DNA of 64,000 nt from Paucilactobacillus suebicus DSM 5007 = KCTC 3549 (GCF_001434475.1 NZ_AZGF01000010.1:204-64203); one strand, 5' to 3'. Counted from the stretch's first letter, positions 18,185 to 26,128 are shown. Program-made: numbers and translations. Notes: a model not told the origin generated them from the letters alone.

Positions 18185-18691
18185 CTAATTCTTTTCTTTT
18201 TCCATTAATTTAAGTAACATTCTAGCTCTTAAACTGGTAATTACACTTTCAGTAGCAACCTCCATTAGCTTGTTGTTAAGCTGATTGGTTCCATCATCAT
18301 CGGGTAACTGTTCACCTTTTAGAGATGCTACAAGCATCGACACAAACCTATCATATCCCTGCTTTGGGTAATTTCGCTTAGTAACTTGGTCAATTCCTGA
18401 CCGGATCGTTTCTAACGAGTATGTAGACTTTAACAGACTAATAATCAAAATATCAGCAACTTGCATTGATTGGTACTTTTTCTTCACTGGAGCCACAACA
18501 ACCTTATGCTTAACATAGTTGTTAATCATTGATGAGGTTATCGGTTCAAATTCCAGCTTACCTAACGTACTGTTTACAAAAGCCACAACTTGATCCATAT
18601 ACAAATCAAACTTAGGTAGTTCATCCCACGTTGGCAATGCAACCGTCGCTAATGATTCTTCCCACTCACGATATTCATCCATAATCTCCAT
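18185..18691 (-). CDS. DUF1836 family protein (probable DNA-binding regulator)
   Basis: A 168-residue protein. The stretch LPTWDELPKFDLYMDQVVAFVNSTLG followed by EPITSSMINNYVKHKVVVAPVKKKYQSMQVADILIISLLKSTYSLETI is the DUF1836 signature; the family resembles MerR-like winged helices and is common in lactobacilli. The function is unknown. It stands alone between a terminator and the VanY gene. The start MEIMDEY could also be the second Met, three codons further in. Confidence 0.8.
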   Translation of the reverse strand: MEIMDEYREWEESLATVALPTWDELPKFDLYMDQVVAFVNSTLGKLEFEPITSSMINNYVKHKVVVAPVKKKYQSMQVADILIISLLKSTYSLETIRSGIDQVTKRNYPKQGYDRFVSMLVASLKGEQLPDDDGTNQLNNKLMEVATESVITSLRARMLLKLMEKEKN

Positions 18692-18763
18692 TTTTTCACC
18701 CCATTTTCGTAATCAATTTTACCCCAACACATCTAGTTATGGCAACTACAACAACCAGTTTAT

Positions 18764-19438
18764 TTAATTAGATATCTTAGCAATGTACTGTTCCAGGGTT
18801 AAATGATGATGGTAGATATAGCTGGCATTACGCTTACCAACGTAGCGAAAGTGCCAGGACTCATACGAAATATGCGTGGAATTTTTCCCATTTTCTGGAT
18901 ATCGTAGTATCCATCCATACTTCCACGAATTAGCCGCCAACCATTTACCTTGTTTCGTTTTTGCAAAAGATTGAGTTACATCACTACCAGCTTTTTGTTC
19001 ACGGGGAGTCAAAAAATCCATTGCCAATCCAGTTTGATGTTCACTAGCTCCAGGTTGATTAACCGTCTTGAGTGCATCAGAGCGGGCCGCAGTCGCACTC
19101 ATCCCCTTCGCTTCTCGAGACTCAATATTTCGATTCAACACTTGTTCTTGTTGTGCATACGAACGATATCCAGACCCCGCTACCAGTGTTGCTCCAGCTG
19201 ATTTGGCAGCCGTAGTCATTTTTTCGTAGCTGGACACTACTCGTGAATCCAACTGTTGTCCATTATCAACCGTTGTCAAATTAGGGACGAAATTTGAATC
19301 TAATCTATGATTAACATTTACCAGTTTTAAATCCCATTCACTGGCATTAGCCGTCTTAAGTGTTTGAGTACTTTGGTACCAATTAAATCCAATGATACCT
19401 AAAATCACAATTAAAATGACCAGCAGTGTTTTTTTCAT
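18764..19438 (-). CDS. VanY/LdcB-type D-alanyl-D-alanine carboxypeptidase
   Basis: A 224-residue protein with an N-terminal membrane anchor (LLVILIVILGIIGFNW) and a zinc peptidase domain: SGYRSYAQQ, the metal ligands His134 and Asp141 in SEHQTGLAMD, and His196 in ESWHFRYVG. It trims the terminal D-Ala of peptidoglycan stem peptides outside the membrane. It lies 12 nt downstream of the BacA-like gene and is probably cotranscribed with it. Although VanY is known from vancomycin resistance, this form is normally a housekeeping cell-wall enzyme. Confidence 0.88.
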   Translation of the reverse strand: MKKTLLVILIVILGIIGFNWYQSTQTLKTANASEWDLKLVNVNHRLDSNFVPNLTTVDNGQQLDSRVVSSYEKMTTAAKSAGATLVAGSGYRSYAQQEQVLNRNIESREAKGMSATAARSDALKTVNQPGASEHQTGLAMDFLTPREQKAGSDVTQSFAKTKQGKWLAANSWKYGWILRYPENGKNSTHISYESWHFRYVGKRNASYIYHHHLTLEQYIAKISN

Positions 19439-19450
19439 ATTTTCACTTTC

Positions 19451-19987
19451 CTATTTAATGATGTGATAAAGACACCATACCATATCCGGATGATATTTCT
19501 GAATAATTTGATATGGATGACCTTCCGTTAAGGAATCTTCACTAACTATTGTAAAACGATAATCGTCAGCCACAAAGTGATCGTACGCGCTGGCCTTACT
19601 GCCGGCATAATGAATTGAAATATCCAATTTCTGTTTTTTTAGGTACGTGTTTAATAAGTTAGTCGTGGCAGGATGAATAATCGCCTTATTTTGTTTAAAG
19701 TTGAAATTTGAAATTAAACAGAGGGTCTTCAATGGATGATGATAAACCGTTTCTAATGTCAAACGGTCCCAGTACTCATAACTAAGCTCACGCCACCCAA
19801 AATCACTGTGCTTGCTTTGATAAGCTGCTGGCAATAATAAATAGTCATCCGCATAATGTTGCAGATTTTCAATAATATCATCAAAACTATCATGAAGAAC
19901 GATTTCATTTTCAACATCATCAGGAATGTGCTGTGATGCTTCATAGCTATCAGTAGCTTTCGGACCAAGCGTGTGTATTTTTCTCAT
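19451..19987 (-). CDS. Prephenate decarboxylase/dehydratase-fold protein (BacA-like)
   Basis: A 178-residue protein. From memory of BacA of the bacilysin pathway, I see the same succession: an N-terminal IHTLGPKATDSYEAS (BacA has NTLGPEGTSSEYAA), LHDSFDDIIENL, a DDYLLLPAAYQS strand, a middle FNFKQNKAIIHPATTNLL and a C-terminal DDYRFTIVSEDSL ... PDMVWCLYHI. The TRF motif of true prephenate dehydratases is absent. The start at 19987 has GGAGA 7 nt before it; the frame is open upstream only through an attenuator. No other bacilysin gene is nearby, so the chemistry is open. A Phe-rich leader supports a link to prephenate or phenylalanine. Confidence 0.55.
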   Translation of the reverse strand: MRKIHTLGPKATDSYEASQHIPDDVENEIVLHDSFDDIIENLQHYADDYLLLPAAYQSKHSDFGWRELSYEYWDRLTLETVYHHPLKTLCLISNFNFKQNKAIIHPATTNLLNTYLKKQKLDISIHYAGSKASAYDHFVADDYRFTIVSEDSLTEGHPYQIIQKYHPDMVWCLYHIIK

Positions 19988-20011
19988 ATTATTTTCTCCA
20001 TTCATAAAACC

Positions 20012-20053
20012 AAAAAATCCGTCAGACTTAAGCTCACTTAAATCTAACGGATT
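20012..20053 (-). terminator. Leader terminator (attenuator) before the BacA-like gene
   Basis: On the minus strand a 14-16 bp stem with two G-T pairs (20038-20053 with 20016-20031), loop GTGAGC, is followed by TTTTTT. It stands between the leader peptide and the start codon at 19987, so transcription must pass it to reach the gene. Confidence 0.85.
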
Positions 20054-20069
20054 GATTCTCGATTTTAAC

Positions 20070-20153
20070 TCCGATAGATTAACCATACCTATCGGATATT
20101 TCCTCAGATATGGACGCAAGCCATTTGGGCGTCCACATCTGAGACATGGACGC
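20070..20153 (-). promoter_or_regulatory. Alternative antiterminator hairpins of the leader
   Basis: Segments in transcription order: 1 (20147-20153, GCGTCCA), 2 (20129-20143), 3 (20103-20117), 4 (20083-20097) and 5 (20070-20082). 1 pairs with the end of 2 (7 bp); 2 pairs with 3 (15 bp, one G-T); CCATATC of 3 can pair with GGTATGG of 4; 4 pairs with 5 (CCGATAG/CTATCGG); 5 can pair with the terminator 5' arm (TTAATCTATCGGA with TCCGTTAGATTTAA, one bulge and one mismatch). The pairings exclude one another. Confidence 0.7.
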
Positions 20154-20200
20154 TATCTAAAGAAACTAAAATTAAATTGTTGTAATTGCTGTTTACTCAT
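20153..20200 (-). CDS. 15-residue Phe-rich leader peptide
   Basis: ATG at 20200 reads MSKQQLQQFNFSFFR and stops at TAG (20153-20155). CTGAGGT lies 7 nt before the start. Four of fifteen residues are Phe, clustered in the last seven codons, and the stop codon touches hairpin segment 1. This is the layout of a ribosome-mediated attenuator peptide such as enterobacterial pheL. Four Gln codons also stand out, so Gln sensing is an alternative. Confidence 0.7.
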   Translation of the reverse strand: MSKQQLQQFNFSFFR

Positions 20201-20228
20201 TTAATCTACCTCAGATCTATTTGTATTC

Positions 20229-20257
20229 ATTAAAACAGGGTGAGTGATATTTGTCAA
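20229..20257 (-). promoter_or_regulatory. Promoter of the leader/BacA-like/vanY unit
   Basis: -35 TTGACA (20252-20257) and -10 TTTAAT (20229-20234) are separated by 17 bp on the minus strand. The expected start is near 20222, about 22 nt before the leader ATG. Confidence 0.75.
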
Positions 20258-20312
20258 ATTCAGAATTCTCTAAACCGAGATTTGATGATGATTGATCAAT
20301 ATTTCATAATCA

Positions 20313-20870
20313 TCAGTCACCTTGTACCTGACTAGTCCGATAAGCTCCATTAGTATCCATACCTGGGAACGTTAATTCATCCCCATTCTTATGCACTGTC
20401 AAAGTTTCAGGTCCACCTTTATATAAGCCACTAGGCTGACCAGTTCCCGAAATCAGGTATTCCCCATTTTGCATTTTCCAAGTCACATTCGTGATTTTTT
20501 CACTTGGCATATTAGAATACTGTAAAGTAATCGAATCCGCAGTAAATTCGTACACAGGGGCAAAACCATCAGATTCATTTTGTTTTACCTTATCCTGATA
20601 CAATCCGATCAATTCCGCCGGCACTCCATTGTGTACGGCATCATCGCTACTGGAACTACTAGAGCTGGTTGAACTACTTTGACTGTTCACAGAACTTGTA
20701 CTGCTTTGACTAGTAGCACTCTTATGTGAATCCTTGCTTGATGTATTTTTAGTACTGACCGAACTTTTGTCACTAGAACTTTGTGATTTACTGTGAGACG
20801 AGTTACTCCCACAACCCGCCAAAGCCAACACAGCAATTACTGCAACTCCTGCACCTACAACTTTTTTCAT
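20313..20870 (-). CDS. Ser-rich lipoprotein of unknown function
   Basis: A 185-residue protein with an export signal and lipobox (LALAGC, lipidated Cys about residue 20). A Ser/Thr/Lys-rich linker follows to about residue 78. The C-terminal domain of about 100 residues (ELIGLYQDK ... YEFTADSITLQYS ... WKMQNGEYLISGTG ... TLTVHKNGDELTF) looks like a small beta-rich fold as in secreted lactobacillar proteins that start with a GxYxxK motif. It would be anchored on the outer face of the membrane. Function unknown. Confidence 0.75.
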   Translation of the reverse strand: MKKVVGAGVAVIAVLALAGCGSNSSHSKSQSSSDKSSVSTKNTSSKDSHKSATSQSSTSSVNSQSSSTSSSSSSSDDAVHNGVPAELIGLYQDKVKQNESDGFAPVYEFTADSITLQYSNMPSEKITNVTWKMQNGEYLISGTGQPSGLYKGGPETLTVHKNGDELTFPGMDTNGAYRTSQVQGD

Positions 20871-20897
20871 AATATATCCCCCAATAAATTCGATATA

Positions 20898-20932
20898 AAA
20901 ATTATATCAAACCGCAAATGGCGGTTACAAGA
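20898..20932 (-). promoter_or_regulatory. Lipoprotein promoter with a palindrome in the spacer
   Basis: On the minus strand TTGTAA and TATAAT are separated by 18 bp. The inverted repeat AACCGCCATTTGCGGTT (20910-20926, arms AACCGC/GCGGTT) occupies the spacer. A repressor bound here would block the promoter; the regulator is unknown. Confidence 0.6.
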
Positions 20933-21013
20933 GCTTGCAGGACTATTGATTAAATTAATTTATTTAGTAATAATCTGATTATTATATCTATTTAGATATT
21001 TAGACGCACAAAA

Positions 21014-21037
21014 AAAGCCCCAAACCAATGGGACTTT
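21014..21037 (-). terminator. Intrinsic terminator after tRNA-Thr
   Basis: AAAGTCCCA pairs with TGGGGCTTT (one G-T) and is followed by a T-run on the minus strand, 14 nt after the tRNA. Confidence 0.8.
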
Positions 21038-21050
21038 CATGTATCCGTGA

Positions 21051-21123
21051 TGCTGATTACAGGATTCGAACCTGTGACCCCTTCATTACTAGTGAAGTGC
21101 TCTGCCAACTGAGCTAAATCAGC
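21051..21123 (-). tRNA. tRNA-Thr (anticodon AGT)
   Basis: A 73-nt cloverleaf: acceptor GCTGATT/AATCAGC, D arm GCTC/GAGC, anticodon stem CTTCA/TGAAG with loop CTAGTAA (anticodon AGT), T arm ACAGG-TTCGAAT-CCTGT, discriminator A. CCA is not encoded. Confidence 0.93.
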
Positions 21124-21188
21124 ATAACTGAAAAGTACTCTTAATATATTACCATAAAATCATAAAAGTACAATACAGTTAGGAGATT

Positions 21189-22430
21189 TTATTTACGAAT
21201 TTGACCATTACCACGAATTACGTACTTAGTAGACGTTAATTCATTTAGCCCCATTGGTCCGCGAGCATGTAATTTTTGCGTACTAATACCAATTTCGGCA
21301 CCAAAACCAAATTCAAAACCATCGGTAAAACGAGTTGATGCGTTCACGTAGACGCACGCCGCATCTATTTCACGAAGAAACTTTTCGCTATTTTCATAGT
21401 TATCAGTAATGATCGATTCTGAATGTTTAGTGTTGTACTTATTAATGTGATCGATTGCTTCATCTAATGAATCAACTACCTTGACTGCCATAATGAAGTC
21501 ATTATATTCAAGACCCCAGTCTTCCTCTGTTGCAGGCGTAATGTCAGGTAAAATTTCTTGTGCACGTTTATCCCCACGCAACTCAACATTAAATGGCTTC
21601 AACGCTTCAGCAATCTTTGGCAAAAACTCTTTTACAACACTCGAATGGATCACAATTTTTTCAGCCGCGTTGCAGACGGATGGTCGCTGTGTTTTGGCAT
21701 TAACAATAATATCTGAAGCCATTTGTAATTGCGCAAATTCATCAACGTAAATATGGCAATTTCCTGCCCCAGTTTCAATAACAGGAACCTTTGCATTTTG
21801 TACTACTGCTTGAATTAAGCGTGCGCTACCACGTGGAATTAAAACATCAATGTATTCAGTTAACTGCATCATCTTGTCAGCCGTTTCATGCGATGTGTCC
21901 TGCATAACTTGAATCATGTATGGATTAAGGTCGTTTTGTTTTAATACGGATTGCAAAACGTCACACACTGTGATGTTGGTCTGGAGTGCTTCCTTACCAC
22001 CTCGTAAAATAACAGCATTGCCCGACTTGAATGTCAGAGCTGAAGCGTCTGCAGTAACGTTTGGCCGTGCCTCATAAATAATACCAATCACACCTAAAGG
22101 CACTCGCTGCTGTTCGATCATTAACCCTGCTTCAGTTCGCCAGCCTTTTTCAATATTACCAATGGGGTCTGATAATTGTGCAACTTTTTCCATCCCCAGT
22201 GCCATTTGTTCAATTCGTTCTGCTGTTAAAGTCAATCGATCAACAAAATTCACAGCCAGATCCGAAGCAGAGTTCAGGTCACGTTGATTGGCCAACATAA
22301 TTTCTGCTTGGTGCTGTCTCAACGATTGCGCCATTTGAACTAGAACTTGGTTTTTAGTGATTGTTGACAATTGTGACAATTCTCGTTCTGCTGTTTGGGC
22401 TTGTTGCCCAATTACTTGCAAATCATCCAT
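21189..22430 (-). CDS. proA: Gamma-glutamyl phosphate reductase
   Basis: A 413-residue NADPH enzyme that reduces gamma-glutamyl phosphate to glutamate semialdehyde in proline synthesis. Aldehyde dehydrogenase-like signatures are RVPLGVIGIIYEARPNVTADASALTFKSGNAVILRGGKEA, the catalytic Cys in TQRPSVCNAAEK, and the C-terminal FGFGAEIGISTQKLHARGPMGLNELTSTKY. It follows proB by 5 nt, with GGGAGG as ribosome site overlapping the end of proB. Confidence 0.96.
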   Translation of the reverse strand: MDDLQVIGQQAQTAERELSQLSTITKNQVLVQMAQSLRQHQAEIMLANQRDLNSASDLAVNFVDRLTLTAERIEQMALGMEKVAQLSDPIGNIEKGWRTEAGLMIEQQRVPLGVIGIIYEARPNVTADASALTFKSGNAVILRGGKEALQTNITVCDVLQSVLKQNDLNPYMIQVMQDTSHETADKMMQLTEYIDVLIPRGSARLIQAVVQNAKVPVIETGAGNCHIYVDEFAQLQMASDIIVNAKTQRPSVCNAAEKIVIHSSVVKEFLPKIAEALKPFNVELRGDKRAQEILPDITPATEEDWGLEYNDFIMAVKVVDSLDEAIDHINKYNTKHSESIITDNYENSEKFLREIDAACVYVNASTRFTDGFEFGFGAEIGISTQKLHARGPMGLNELTSTKYVIRGNGQIRK

Positions 22431-22435
22431 ATTGA

Positions 22436-23257
22436 CTAGTCCTCCCGTTTCAACGTCGGAGCAAACAGCGTTCCGACTGATTTACCGGCTAAAATATCAA
22501 AAATAATTTTGGGATCGGTCCCGTTAGCTAACACCATTTGATGTCCAGCGCTCATCACCCGCTGGGCAGCCTTTAGCTTAGTCACCATGCCGCCAGTTCC
22601 AAATCTAGTGCCGGAACCACCGGCAGCTTCAATAATTGCTGGAGTAATTTCATCGACATAAGGTAGTGGATGAGCATCATCATCAACATGGGGATCAGCA
22701 TTAAAGAGTGCATCAATGTCAGATAAAACGATTAACAAATCAGCATCTAAAGATGTTGCGACAATAGCAGACAATTGATCATTATCACCAAAAGTCGTTT
22801 TGTGATCCAGTTCATCAACGGCCACAGTGTCATTCTCGTTCACTATTGGGATTGCATTCATGTTCATTAACTGGTCAAACGTATTCAATACATTTTCCCG
22901 ACTATGTGGATAATCCATCACGTCATGTGTCAGCAAAACTTGTCCAATCTGCTGACCATAACTGGCAAATCGTTGATTGAAGATTGCCATCAGTTCATTT
23001 TGCCCAATTGATGCAATTGCTTGTTGCGATGCAATGTCTGCTGGCCTTTTTTTCAAATGCATTTGGTTTAATCCAACACCAATTGCTCCAGATGAAACAA
23101 GAACCACTTCACGACCCTTTTTCCGAACCGCGCTTAGTACAAACGCTAATTCATCCATTGTTCTTAAATTTAACTGACCGTCTGGATAGATTAGACTACT
23201 GGTACCAATTTTAACAACTAATCGTTTGGGGTCCAGAAAATTTGGCCGTTGACTCAT
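22436..23257 (-). CDS. proB: Glutamate 5-kinase, short form
   Basis: A 273-residue amino acid kinase that phosphorylates glutamate, the first step of proline synthesis. Signatures: VVKIGTSSLI, EVVLVSSGAIGVGLNQM, PIVNENDTVAVDEL, FGDNDQLSAIVA and GTGGMVTKLKAAQRVMSAGHQMVLANG. It lacks the C-terminal PUA domain of the long form, as is usual in lactobacilli. Forms an operon with proA. Confidence 0.95.
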   Translation of the reverse strand: MSQRPNFLDPKRLVVKIGTSSLIYPDGQLNLRTMDELAFVLSAVRKKGREVVLVSSGAIGVGLNQMHLKKRPADIASQQAIASIGQNELMAIFNQRFASYGQQIGQVLLTHDVMDYPHSRENVLNTFDQLMNMNAIPIVNENDTVAVDELDHKTTFGDNDQLSAIVATSLDADLLIVLSDIDALFNADPHVDDDAHPLPYVDEITPAIIEAAGGSGTRFGTGGMVTKLKAAQRVMSAGHQMVLANGTDPKIIFDILAGKSVGTLFAPTLKRED

Positions 23258-23317
23258 TTATTCCACCTCATTCAATATTTTCACTAATTGTAACCATTTT
23301 ACATTATTTGTCCAATA

Positions 23318-23854
23318 TTATATATCGCTGACGCCAATTGATTGGTTCGTGTACTGATCGATTGAGCAGGCATTCGCAATTATTGTTGCTAACGAATCAA
23401 CATTCACTAAATCACCCTGTAACGGGCTTCCTTCATTAGAAACTTTCACACTAGTTGAAGCATTAGTTTGCGGAGCAGCACGGACGATTGTATATGGAAT
23501 CTCAAGTTCATCAATCATTTTAATGGCGTATTGATATGAAAGAATCAAATCCCCATATTCATCCCCATACCAACTAGATAATTTTTTTGTATCAACTTCA
23601 TCGTTTACTCCGGCAATCGACAACATGACAATTTTTTCAGGAGCTTTAGCGCGCTGATCAAGTAAGCCAATCAGATCAAACACTTGATCGTCGACTCGCG
23701 GATTTTCAGCCAGCCAAACGACCACTTGTGCTGTTTTCAAAGTTTGGTCAAACTGAGAAGTCAATGTCACCTGATTACCCAACCGAACTAAATCATCATT
23801 AACCGATTGTCCGAGGGACTCAATGTTATTCGCAACTACTGTTATCTTTTTCAT
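23318..23854 (-). CDS. NAD(P)-binding Rossmann protein, NmrA/SDR-like
   Basis: A 178-residue protein with a Rossmann start (KKITVVANNIESLGQSVNDDLVRLGNQVTLTS), a strand VVVWLAENP, KIVMLSIAGVND and a YTIVRAAP motif as in atypical short-chain dehydrogenases that act as redox sensors. The glycine pattern of the first loop is degenerate (ANNIESLG), so cofactor binding is not certain. It lies 9 nt after the degenerate ABC gene and likely shares its transcript. Confidence 0.6.
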   Translation of the reverse strand: MKKITVVANNIESLGQSVNDDLVRLGNQVTLTSQFDQTLKTAQVVVWLAENPRVDDQVFDLIGLLDQRAKAPEKIVMLSIAGVNDEVDTKKLSSWYGDEYGDLILSYQYAIKMIDELEIPYTIVRAAPQTNASTSVKVSNEGSPLQGDLVNVDSLATIIANACSIDQYTNQSIGVSDI

Positions 23855-23863
23855 TCACTGCAC

Positions 23864-24736
23864 CTACCAAACCAATAATTCATCTGCAACCGTGGCGTCA
23901 GTAATTCTAACATCCGTAATTCCACTTTGCTCTAGTAGTGGTAACAATGACTGAATACTGCCACTGAAAATAAATTCCTGCTTGGCAGGCGTTTCTTCTA
24001 TAAAATGACCACCTAGCGTGGCGACCGTATCAACTGGCAATCCAGCGCCAATCACCTTAACCACGCAATCACTGCTGTCATGCGTTAATATTTGCCTAAT
24101 CTGTGAAACATGTCCGTTAGAAACATAAATAATATGATTAGACCATCGTTGCATTTCGGGGACAGATTCACTGGTAAATAGGATGGTTGCATGAGTTTTT
24201 TCAACATAATCTGTTAGCAACTGCCAAATACTATTGGCGCTAATTTCATCCATGCCTGCAGTTGGATTAACCATTAGTAAAATCGGTAGCTTCAACGATA
24301 CTAGTTTCACAATTTCTACTTGACGTAATTCAACTTCGTCTAAATCACCTAACCGTGCATCTGAATCAATTTTTAGCTGATCAATAATTGAATTAGCTTG
24401 TTCAGCACTTAAATGTCCTTCTTTGGCCTTTTTTAAGCTATTATTCAGATATTCTTTCACTGATACATGTTTACTGGCCTGTAAACTACTTGGCAAGTAA
24501 CCGATTGATTGGCCTAATTTTTTTCGATCATGACGAGCATCATGATCATTGACGATCACGGTACCCTCATCAGCTTTAATCTGTCCTTGGATAAGGTCAA
24601 AAATTGCCCCAACGCGTTCAAACTTATCAGGACAAATTGCACTTATTGTGGATGACTCAACGCTTAGTGAAAATTCTTCTAATAATTCTTTCTTATGATC
24701 TACCAAACCAACCCCGGTAAATTGAACTGTGGTCAT
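23864..24736 (-). CDS. Degenerate ABC-type ATPase (catalytic motifs lost)
   Basis: A 290-residue protein with the layout of an ABC ATP-binding subunit, but each catalytic motif is altered. The Walker A place reads ICPDKFERVGAIFDLI with no GxGKS/T; the Q-loop region is GYLPSSLQ; the signature is LGDLDEVELRQVEI; Walker B and D-loop read LPILLMVNPTAGMDE, where Asn replaces the catalytic Glu and Val the usual Asp; the H-loop His is missing in LFTSESVPEMQRW. No permease is adjacent. The ATG at 24736 follows GGAGG; an ATG six codons upstream overlaps that site. It may be a regulatory or structural pseudo-ATPase. Confidence 0.75.
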   Translation of the reverse strand: MTTVQFTGVGLVDHKKELLEEFSLSVESSTISAICPDKFERVGAIFDLIQGQIKADEGTVIVNDHDARHDRKKLGQSIGYLPSSLQASKHVSVKEYLNNSLKKAKEGHLSAEQANSIIDQLKIDSDARLGDLDEVELRQVEIVKLVSLKLPILLMVNPTAGMDEISANSIWQLLTDYVEKTHATILFTSESVPEMQRWSNHIIYVSNGHVSQIRQILTHDSSDCVVKVIGAGLPVDTVATLGGHFIEETPAKQEFIFSGSIQSLLPLLEQSGITDVRITDATVADELLVW

Positions 24737-24784
24737 CAGTCTTTCCTCCGTCATTTTCCATTCTCATCACCCTATAATAATAGA

Positions 24785-24834
24785 CCAAAAAAGCACTAAA
24801 CAAAACTATCCATTTCAAGTTTTGTTTAGTGCTT
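24785..24834 (-). terminator. Intrinsic terminator after the PTS IIC-like gene
   Basis: A perfect 17-bp stem (24791-24807 with 24818-24834), 10-nt loop, T-run on the minus strand. Confidence 0.93.
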
Positions 24835-24851
24835 CAATTTAAAAAATGATT

Positions 24852-25937
24852 TTAAACAATTTCCATGTGCAGGTCTTGAGCTTCAACCAAGTGAAATGCT
24901 CTCATTACCCTGTAACCAATGGCTGAGATAACTGCGGGTAGCAGAATACCACAGAACATGTATACCCAGAATGAGTGCATATTGCTGGAAGCTAAGTTAA
25001 TTGGTGCAATTAATGAATTCAATCCTAATCCACCCAATGTATATGGAACACTGAATTTAAAAACAATCGTTCCGATTGCAGCACTGACCATCGCGGCGAT
25101 AAACGGTGGAATACATAATGCCGGTCTCTTTAGCAAGTTAGGAAATTGAACTTTGGGTGTAATCAATCCTTGTGCGATGTTGGCGCCAAGATTATTTTCC
25201 TGAAATGACATTGCCAAGAAGCCAACGAACTGGGCTGTTGTCCCGATCAGAGTCGCACCAGACGAGATTGGGTTCAGTGCAATTGCAATCGCAAGTGCAG
25301 CAGAAGATGCCGGTGTCATTAAAAAGATGGCGAATGCAAGTGACAGGCACATTGATCCAATGAGTGGACTTACCGTCATCGCTCCAGCAACCCATTTGCT
25401 CAAAGCGTTCAACGCGGGTGTCACAACTGTTCCTGCGCCAAGGCCAAACATTGATCCAGCAAAGGTTGCAGCAAGTGGGACTAGAATCATATCTAGCGGT
25501 GTTTTCCCGGTTAAATATTTACCAATCAATGTTGCTAAAATTGCGGCTAAAACGGCACTAATTGGCTGTCCTGTCGTAAAAATAGTACTAGCGGCAGCTT
25601 CATGCATTTGCCAGCCAGTTGCAGTTGTTGCATTAACCGCAGCTTTAGTAAAGTAGACACCGTTAGCTCCCACAGTTGCGGCAATCATTGAACTAAACAA
25701 TACCAGTGTATTGACTTTCAATTGGGAAGCAACACCCGCTCCAAAAGCGGCTGGCAATAATACTTGAGCCAACGCCCCAACCTGATAAAGTGCCTGCCAG
25801 TGAGTAATGTTAGCCACTGATTGAAACAGCAGTCCAACCCCCAACATAACCAGCACGGCGTTTGAAACCGCCGCTGAAACATTATAAACATACGAACCGA
25901 TGGTCATCTTACCATCTTTTGTCTGTGCATTCTGCAT
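24852..25937 (-). CDS. PTS EIIC-like membrane transporter (PTS_EIIC_2 family)
   Basis: A 361-residue protein with about ten hydrophobic segments. GVGLLFQSVA, LLPAAFGAGVASQLKVNTLVLFSSMIAATVGANG, KTPLDMILVPLAATFAGSMFGLGAGT, MTPASSAALAIAIALNP and ASSNMHSFWVYMFCGILLPAVIS fit the PTS_EIIC_2 group, whose members have no attached IIA or IIB domain. The substrate is unknown and it may not be phosphotransferase-coupled. Single-gene unit with an AGGGGGA ribosome site and its own terminator. Confidence 0.78.
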   Translation of the reverse strand: MQNAQTKDGKMTIGSYVYNVSAAVSNAVLVMLGVGLLFQSVANITHWQALYQVGALAQVLLPAAFGAGVASQLKVNTLVLFSSMIAATVGANGVYFTKAAVNATTATGWQMHEAAASTIFTTGQPISAVLAAILATLIGKYLTGKTPLDMILVPLAATFAGSMFGLGAGTVVTPALNALSKWVAGAMTVSPLIGSMCLSLAFAIFLMTPASSAALAIAIALNPISSGATLIGTTAQFVGFLAMSFQENNLGANIAQGLITPKVQFPNLLKRPALCIPPFIAAMVSAAIGTIVFKFSVPYTLGGLGLNSLIAPINLASSNMHSFWVYMFCGILLPAVISAIGYRVMRAFHLVEAQDLHMEIV

Positions 25938-26078
25938 ATATGTATCCCCCTCTAAAGTCCCAAAAATTATGTAAAAATTAAAATATAATGAGAATATGAT
26001 AATAATTTAATCTTTTTTTCTAATCTTTGTCAATATTTTTTTGTTCAAATGCTTATTACAACAACGATTCCACAAAAA

Positions 26079-26105
26079 AATGGTAACGAATACATCGTTA
26101 CCATT
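26079..26105 (-). terminator. Intrinsic terminator after the Rrf2 gene
   Basis: An 11-bp perfect stem, 5-nt loop and T-run on the minus strand, 24 nt after the Rrf2 stop. Confidence 0.9.
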
Positions 26106-26128
26106 AGTGGAATCTGATCGCAAAAGAA

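Noticed and set aside
19988-20119. Extension of the BacA-like protein by 44 residues upstream
   Set aside because: The open frame runs through the terminator and antiterminator hairpins, has no ribosome site at its first Met, and its repeated LSELKS motif comes from the two similar hairpin arms.
20012-20200. T-box riboswitch before the BacA-like gene
   Set aside because: No T-box consensus AGGGTGGNACCGCG and no specifier stem were found. The leader peptide with ribosome site explains the layout better.
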